A stretch of 49,527 nt of DNA. Source: a virus. The position numbers and the translations under genes were made by a program. Each line of letters opens with the position of its first letter. Positions within the stretch are counted from its first letter, which is position 1. A model generated the notes under the pieces. It searched no databases. It was not told the DNA's origin and saw nothing but the letters and a program-made list of their open reading frames with translations. Of this stretch, positions 46,648-49,527 are shown piece by piece. Location: positions 1-49,527 of the IMG/VR virus record IMGVR_UViG_3300005826_000055; one strand, 5' to 3'.

Positions 46648-46686
46648 CCCCAGGGTACTACGCCACCGGTAATCGGTACCCTGGGG
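46648..46686. repeat. Perfect 11-bp inverted repeat
   Basis: CCCCAGGGTAC (46648-46658) and GTACCCTGGGG (46676-46686) are perfect complements around 17 bases. The GGTACC core recurs elsewhere in the same non-coding region. Operator or origin structure is possible. Confidence 0.7.
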
Positions 46687-46697
46687 TATTGTCCTAT

Positions 46698-46725
46698 CCT
46701 ATCGTCTGATTACAATAGCGATAGG
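46698..46725. repeat. Inverted repeat before the first right-arm gene
   Basis: CCTATCG (46698-46704) and CGATAGG (46719-46725) flank 14 bases that include TACAAT. It ends about 45 bases before the ATG at 46771, a natural place for an operator over a rightward promoter. Confidence 0.5.
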
Positions 46726-46770
46726 TTTGACCACCGTTTCACTATTCCTATTCAAGAGAGGAACCATTCC

Positions 46771-46968
46771 ATGTCACAAGCGACCCACGAAACCGCCACT
46801 AGTTGGGCACCCCAAGTTATCGCAGATTCTACCGGCACTTGGTCCGGTAACGCGCTGCGGTTCGCGTCTGAGAACGAGGCCATCGAATGGGCACAAGGCC
46901 TATTCATGCGGTGGACTGCGGTCCGCGAGTGGCGCGTAGTGCCATCCAATGACGAACCGAACCGATAG
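46771..46968 (+). CDS. Small conserved phage protein, unknown function
   Basis: 65 residues. NALRFASENEAIEWAQGLFM followed by RWTAVREWRVVPSNDEPNR matches a small family frequent in phages and mobile elements, in which an R...A..W.R..RVVP..E..N pattern is conserved; no function is known to me. Leader CAAGAGAGGAA provides the ribosome site. First gene of the rightward right-arm block. Confidence 0.65.
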   Translation: MSQATHETATSWAPQVIADSTGTWSGNALRFASENEAIEWAQGLFMRWTAVREWRVVPSNDEPNR

Positions 46969-46978
46969 GGGCCAAACC

Positions 46979-47239
46979 ATGGATCCGAACGAACTAAAGC
47001 GCGTTCTTGAAGAACTACGCCACGAAAGAAACCAACGCATAGGCAACGTTGCGCGATGGCTCGCCGTTACCGTTGCGTTCTTTCCCCTCGTGGCGCTGAT
47101 TGTCTCGTCTGAGGTATCTGGCTTCTCAGACAACGTTCACACGTTGTTCAACCACTCGGCCATCGTCCCGGTGATTGTCTCGGCCGTCATTGTAGCGGCC
47201 GCGTTTCTCTTATTCGTAGCAAACCACAAGAGAGGGTAA
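46979..47239 (+). CDS. Small membrane protein with two spans
   Basis: 86 residues from the ATG at 46979 with AGGGG upstream. An N-terminal charged helix (ELKRVLEELRHERNQR) is followed by WLAVTVAFFPLVALIV and IVPVIVSAVIVAAAFLLFV, two membrane spans with a short loop, ending in a basic tail. Holin-like topology, but it lies among accessory genes. Function not determined. Confidence 0.6.
   Translation: MDPNELKRVLEELRHERNQRIGNVARWLAVTVAFFPLVALIVSSEVSGFSDNVHTLFNHSAIVPVIVSAVIVAAAFLLFVANHKRG
47224..47235. repeat. CCACAAGAGAGG leader repeat (also 48225-48235, inverted 49269-49280)
   Basis: The 12-mer CCACAAGAGAGG precedes the gene at 47245. An 11-base copy is at 48225-48235 before 48245, a shorter one (TTCAAGAGAGGAACC) is at 46751-46765, and a perfect inverted copy is at 49269-49280 before the terminator. 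The GAGAGG part is the ribosome site; the rest is beyond what translation requires. Confidence 0.65.
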
Positions 47240-47244
47240 CACAC

Positions 47245-47583
47245 ATGTCCACAAGCACGAAAACGATCGAACATGAATTTGAGTTTGACAACGGGGGGCA
47301 GATTCTCGTGGCCCATTGTGAATTGACGTACGTCATTCGCCACGAGGCTGCCACCCAACGATATCCGCAATCGGATCTCGGTTGTCCGGCCTCAAGTAGT
47401 CCAAAGCTACTCGAATTGACGGTTGACCGGGTTTCGCTATTCCCTCGTGGAACGGACGACATCGTCGAATTGACGGACCATGGAACGTTCGGTCCGTTGT
47501 TTGCCTATCTCGGAAACCAGATTGTCTCGACAACGGACGAATCCGAATTTGAATCCATTTACGATTGGAAGGCTGACCGATGA
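47245..47583 (+). CDS. Hypothetical protein
   Basis: 112 residues: TIEHEFEFDNGGQILVAHCE, then LLELTVDRVSLFPRGTDDIV. A beta-rich small domain, with an acidic C-terminal end. The leader CCACAAGAGAGGG is shared with the genes at 46771 and 48245. It overlaps the next gene by 4 bases. No family known. Confidence 0.5.
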   Translation: MSTSTKTIEHEFEFDNGGQILVAHCELTYVIRHEAATQRYPQSDLGCPASSSPKLLELTVDRVSLFPRGTDDIVELTDHGTFGPLFAYLGNQIVSTTDESEFESIYDWKADR

Positions 47584-48170
47584 CCAAGTACCGATTCTAT
47601 GCCGATCCAGCCCATGCTTGGCTGCGCGTTCCGGTTGCCCAACTGGCCGAGTATGGCATTGCGTCCAAGATCTCTCGGTTCTCGTATCGTAAAGGCCGAT
47701 GGGCGTACCTTGAGGAAGACTCCGATGCGCCGTTATTCATCCAAGAGTACGTTCGGAAACACGGGGCAAGGCCTCGTGTCACCGAATCTGTCTGCAATGG
47801 CCGATCCGCCATACGTTCCTATCCGGCCTACCATGCCGATCCGCCAATCCGTCAACCGGATCCCGTTCTTGATCCCATGCGCGCCGAGTTGACGCGCCAA
47901 CTTCTCAAAAGCGCGGCAGGCCGCAAGATCTTCTGTGATTGCGGTAAGGCACTGAATTGGTCCGATACGGTTATTCTCACCCCCAAACACGGGGCGGCTA
48001 TTTCTTGCTGTCAGTGTTGGATTGATGGAAGCAACCAAGCGCTCGAGAAGTATGGACAGCATGCCATCGATCAATTCAATGAATGGTCCGAATCAAACGT
48101 TATCGACAGTGCCTACAATTGGCATTTTGCGGATGGCAAGATGACTAAGGGCGCCCGATTGATCAAGTAG
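47580..48170 (+). CDS. Hypothetical protein with Cys-rich region
   Basis: 196 residues. N-terminal YRFYADPAHAWLRVPVAQLA, then a middle part with Pro-rich stretches, and Cys motifs FCDCGK and SCCQCW, possibly a zinc site. The C-terminus has NEWSESNVIDSAYNWHFADG. A WLRVP...L...I..IS..SY start is seen in some phage proteins of unknown function. Followed by a strong terminator. Confidence 0.5.
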   Translation: MTKYRFYADPAHAWLRVPVAQLAEYGIASKISRFSYRKGRWAYLEEDSDAPLFIQEYVRKHGARPRVTESVCNGRSAIRSYPAYHADPPIRQPDPVLDPMRAELTRQLLKSAAGRKIFCDCGKALNWSDTVILTPKHGAAISCCQCWIDGSNQALEKYGQHAIDQFNEWSESNVIDSAYNWHFADGKMTKGARLIK

Positions 48171-48182
48171 CTTCCGTTTTGA

Positions 48183-48218
48183 GGCCTTCCCCCTATTGAC
48201 CACCAGGGAAGGCCTTTT
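48183..48218 (+). terminator. Rho-independent terminator
   Basis: GGCCTTCCC (48183-48191) and GGGAAGGCC (48206-48214) are perfect arms, followed by TTTT (48215-48218). It comes 12 bases after the stop at 48170 and separates it from the gene at 48245. Confidence 0.85.
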
Positions 48219-48244
48219 CCCATTCACAAGAGAGGAACACTACC

Positions 48245-49012
48245 ATGCCAAAACGTCGACCAAACGGCCTAGTCTTATTCGAGGGGCCAAGCGCACTGGA
48301 CGATACGCCAATCGTGGCCATTGCTACCGGTTTCGCTCGCAAGACACGAAACGAGGAAACCGGGGACATGATCCAAGTATGGATTCTGCAGCAAGACTAC
48401 GCGCCACTTGAGGCGCGAGAGCTCAAGCAAGATCGTGGCATATGCGGCGATTGTCCGATTCACGAGGCCTGCTATGTCCAATGGGAACGGGCGCCAACCG
48501 CAGTATGGCGGGGGTGGCAACGTGGCATATACGAGACGTGGGAATATTCCACCCATGCTTCCTGGATATCAGACGAGCGCCGGAAAGTACGCTGGGGCGC
48601 GGCCGGCGAACCAACGGCCCTGCCCTATGGCCTCGTGTCGCGTATCTCGCGACGTTCGGCCGGATTCACCGGATATACCCATCAATGGCAACGGTTCGCG
48701 TCTCACGAGGGCTGGAAACGCCTACTAATGGCGTCTGTCCAATCCGAACGAGAGAAGGCCATCGCGAATGCGCTAGGTTGGCGTACGTTTCGGATCGGCA
48801 AACCGGGCGCCGATGACATGGCCGATGAATGCCATTGTCCAAAGGCTGCCGAATCTAACGGAACTACGGTTTGTGCTGATTGTCTCTTGTGCGCAGGAAC
48901 GAGCGCCACGGCGCGAAACGTTCATATCTGGGGCCATGGTTCGGCCGCGCGTCTGTCGGCTTTGCTACCGGTAATCGATGCATGCGAACGAGGCGAGAGG
49001 GGGGCGCAATGA
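48245..49012 (+). CDS. DUF7227-like conserved phage protein
   Basis: 255 residues. The N-terminus (FEGPSALDDTPIVAIATGF, then MIQVWILQQDYAPLEA) and the Cys cluster GICGDCPIHEACYVQWERAP match a conserved phage family (GPS.LDG.PIVAI.TG...KTG.M.Q..IL..D..P), and the C-terminal region has further Cys (ADECHCPKAAES, CADCLLCAG). The role is unknown; one or two zinc sites seem likely. Leader CACAAGAGAGGAA. Confidence 0.65.
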   Translation: MPKRRPNGLVLFEGPSALDDTPIVAIATGFARKTRNEETGDMIQVWILQQDYAPLEARELKQDRGICGDCPIHEACYVQWERAPTAVWRGWQRGIYETWEYSTHASWISDERRKVRWGAAGEPTALPYGLVSRISRRSAGFTGYTHQWQRFASHEGWKRLLMASVQSEREKAIANALGWRTFRIGKPGADDMADECHCPKAAESNGTTVCADCLLCAGTSATARNVHIWGHGSAARLSALLPVIDACERGERGAQ

Positions 49013-49260
49013 CTATTCGCCATTTCGGGCCGCAGAATCGCAAAAAACGTTCGGCGCCTTGCCCATCGTGCAAAGCGCGACGTCATGCCATCAAACACGG
49101 AGAAGGCTATCTTCACCCGGGATACGTTGTCGCGGTCATCTGTCGTCGATGTGGCGCGGCCGGCCATATCGTGATACCGAACGAGGTTGCGGAGCGTTTC
49201 TATCATCGCGCGCCGAATAAACACGAATGGTCTGGCCAAGCTATCATCCCTAGGCGCTAA
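49009..49260 (+). CDS. Small zinc-ribbon protein
   Basis: 83 residues; ATG overlaps the previous stop (ATGA). Two Cys pairs, PCPSCKA and CRRCGA, about 30 residues apart fit a zinc ribbon, with a basic N-terminus (RHFGPQNRKKRS). Possibly a nucleic-acid binding factor. It is followed by the terminator at 49280. Confidence 0.6.
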   Translation: MTIRHFGPQNRKKRSAPCPSCKARRHAIKHGEGYLHPGYVVAVICRRCGAAGHIVIPNEVAERFYHRAPNKHEWSGQAIIPRR

Positions 49261-49279
49261 GCTGGCGCCCTCTCTTGTG

Positions 49280-49306
49280 GGCCGGCCCGCGTTGGGCCGG
49301 CCTTTT
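49280..49306 (+). terminator. Rho-independent terminator of the right-arm block
   Basis: GGCCGGCCC (49280-49288) and GGGCCGGCC (49294-49302) form a perfect 9-bp stem with loop GCGTT, then TTTT (49303-49306). Just before it is an inverted copy of the leader motif CCACAAGAGAGG. Confidence 0.9.
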
Positions 49307-49341
49307 CTATGCGCCCTCGTGGCCCCTCGTGGACGTCCGAA

Positions 49342-49410
49342 AACGTGACAGATTACCGTTCGCGTTCTGTCACGTTCCGGAACGTTCGGTAACGTTGTCG
49401 AACGTTCGGC
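49342..49410. repeat. Inverted repeat plus AACGTT cluster
   Basis: AACGTGACAG (49342-49351) and CTGTCACGTT (49367-49376) are perfect 10-bp arms 15 bases apart. Directly after it come three AACGTT palindromes within 30 bases, two of them inside the larger GAACGTTC. The cluster looks iteron-like, as in origins or operator arrays. Confidence 0.6.
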
Positions 49411-49496
49411 CAGTTATCCGAACCGATTACCGAACATGCTAGGGCGTCGAAAACGCTGTTTTCCCTGGGTTTTCCTCGTGTTCGGTCCGTGTTCGC

Positions 49497-49527
49497 GAAC
49501 GGACGAACGGACGAACGGACGAACGGA
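49497..49527. repeat. 8-bp tandem repeat at the right edge
   Basis: GAACGGAC is repeated almost four times and runs off the window end, so its true length is unknown. A complementary GTCCGT lies just upstream, so a hairpin is possible. It may be a replication or terminal structure, or the reason an assembly stops here. Confidence 0.7.

Larger units (their letters stand above)
45867..46770. other. Non-coding divergent region between late genes and right-arm genes
   Basis: About 900 bases without a convincing gene. The left third is AT-rich with A and T runs; 46130-46420 is very G-rich on the + strand; the right third has several inverted repeats and a GTACCC-type motif used three times (GGTACCCCAGGG at 46225-46236, GTACCC with GGGTAC at 46428-46451, and the long pair at 46648-46686). 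Leftward transcription would leave on one side and rightward on the other. This composition fits a control region and possibly a replication origin. Confidence 0.6.

Noticed and set aside
46727-46754. TTGACC, 16 bp, TATTCA as a rightward promoter for the 46771 gene
   Set aside because: Its start site would fall inside the ribosome binding sequence of the gene; a true promoter should be farther upstream.
1-49527. CRISPR array, insertion sequence, rRNA or integrase
   Set aside because: I looked for direct repeats with spacers, transposase motifs and tyrosine or serine recombinase motifs and saw none; the only tandem repeats are short and described above.

Overview
The window looks like a large part, perhaps nearly all, of a tailed double-stranded DNA phage or prophage genome. 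A large terminase, portal, prohead protease, major capsid protein, tail tube, frameshifting tail chaperone and tape measure lie in the usual order, and there is no tail sheath, so a long non-contractile (siphovirus-like) tail is the best guess. The DNA is GC-rich. I saw no integrase, capsid-independent polymerase, rRNA or CRISPR array. The host is inferred, not seen. Two exported proteins, one with a Cys/Tyr/Val-rich mature part ending in an Arg-rich tail (11273-11734), and beta-rich NWST-type repeat proteins resemble what is common in Planctomycetes, so a planctomycete host is my best, moderate-confidence guess.

Layout. 1-1693 (+): end of a rightward block with a probable single-strand annealing protein. 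1700-2762 (-): small unknown genes. 2763-3447: non-coding, with two adjacent inverted repeats, a 105-nt tRNA-like element and a terminator. 3448-9000 (-): replication/control block (regulator, ParB-like protein, DEAH helicase, DNA-binding proteins). 9114-11734 (+): a divergent cassette with two HTH proteins, a matrixin-type metalloprotease carrying a cysteine switch, and two exported proteins, closed by a strong terminator. 11820-31170 (-): membrane protein, LamG fibre, tail tip, tape measure, chaperone, tail tube and beta-rich fibre/decoration genes, interrupted by a rightward pair of glycosyltransferases (15587-17306). 31384-37898 (-): capsid, three paralogous putative decoration proteins, protease and portal. 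38024-42631 (-): a five-gene cassette of two radical-SAM enzymes, two glycosyltransferases and a nucleotide-sugar epimerase/dehydratase, placed between portal and terminase. 42641-45866 (-): terminase and small late-operon leader genes. 45867-46770: a non-coding divergent region with a G-quadruplex motif and perfect inverted repeats. 46771-49260 (+): accessory/early small genes, then terminators, iteron-like repeats and an 8-bp tandem repeat that runs off the window.

The most striking signal is a control element present four times (8128-8156, 20106-20134, 31281-31309, 45599-45627). Each copy, read leftward, has a G-rich box, exactly 17 bp containing the palindrome GATGTCGTGCGACATC (or a one-base variant), and a TAATAA-like -10. 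Each sits at the head of a leftward gene group: replication, tail tip, tail, and head/packaging. This looks like a phage-specific regulon that divides the leftward genes into coordinated transcription units. Other points of note are a canonical A AAA AAC -1 frameshift site in the tail chaperone gene, a phage-borne matrix-metalloprotease look-alike, and a small protein resembling the Acb2/Tad1 hairpin family.
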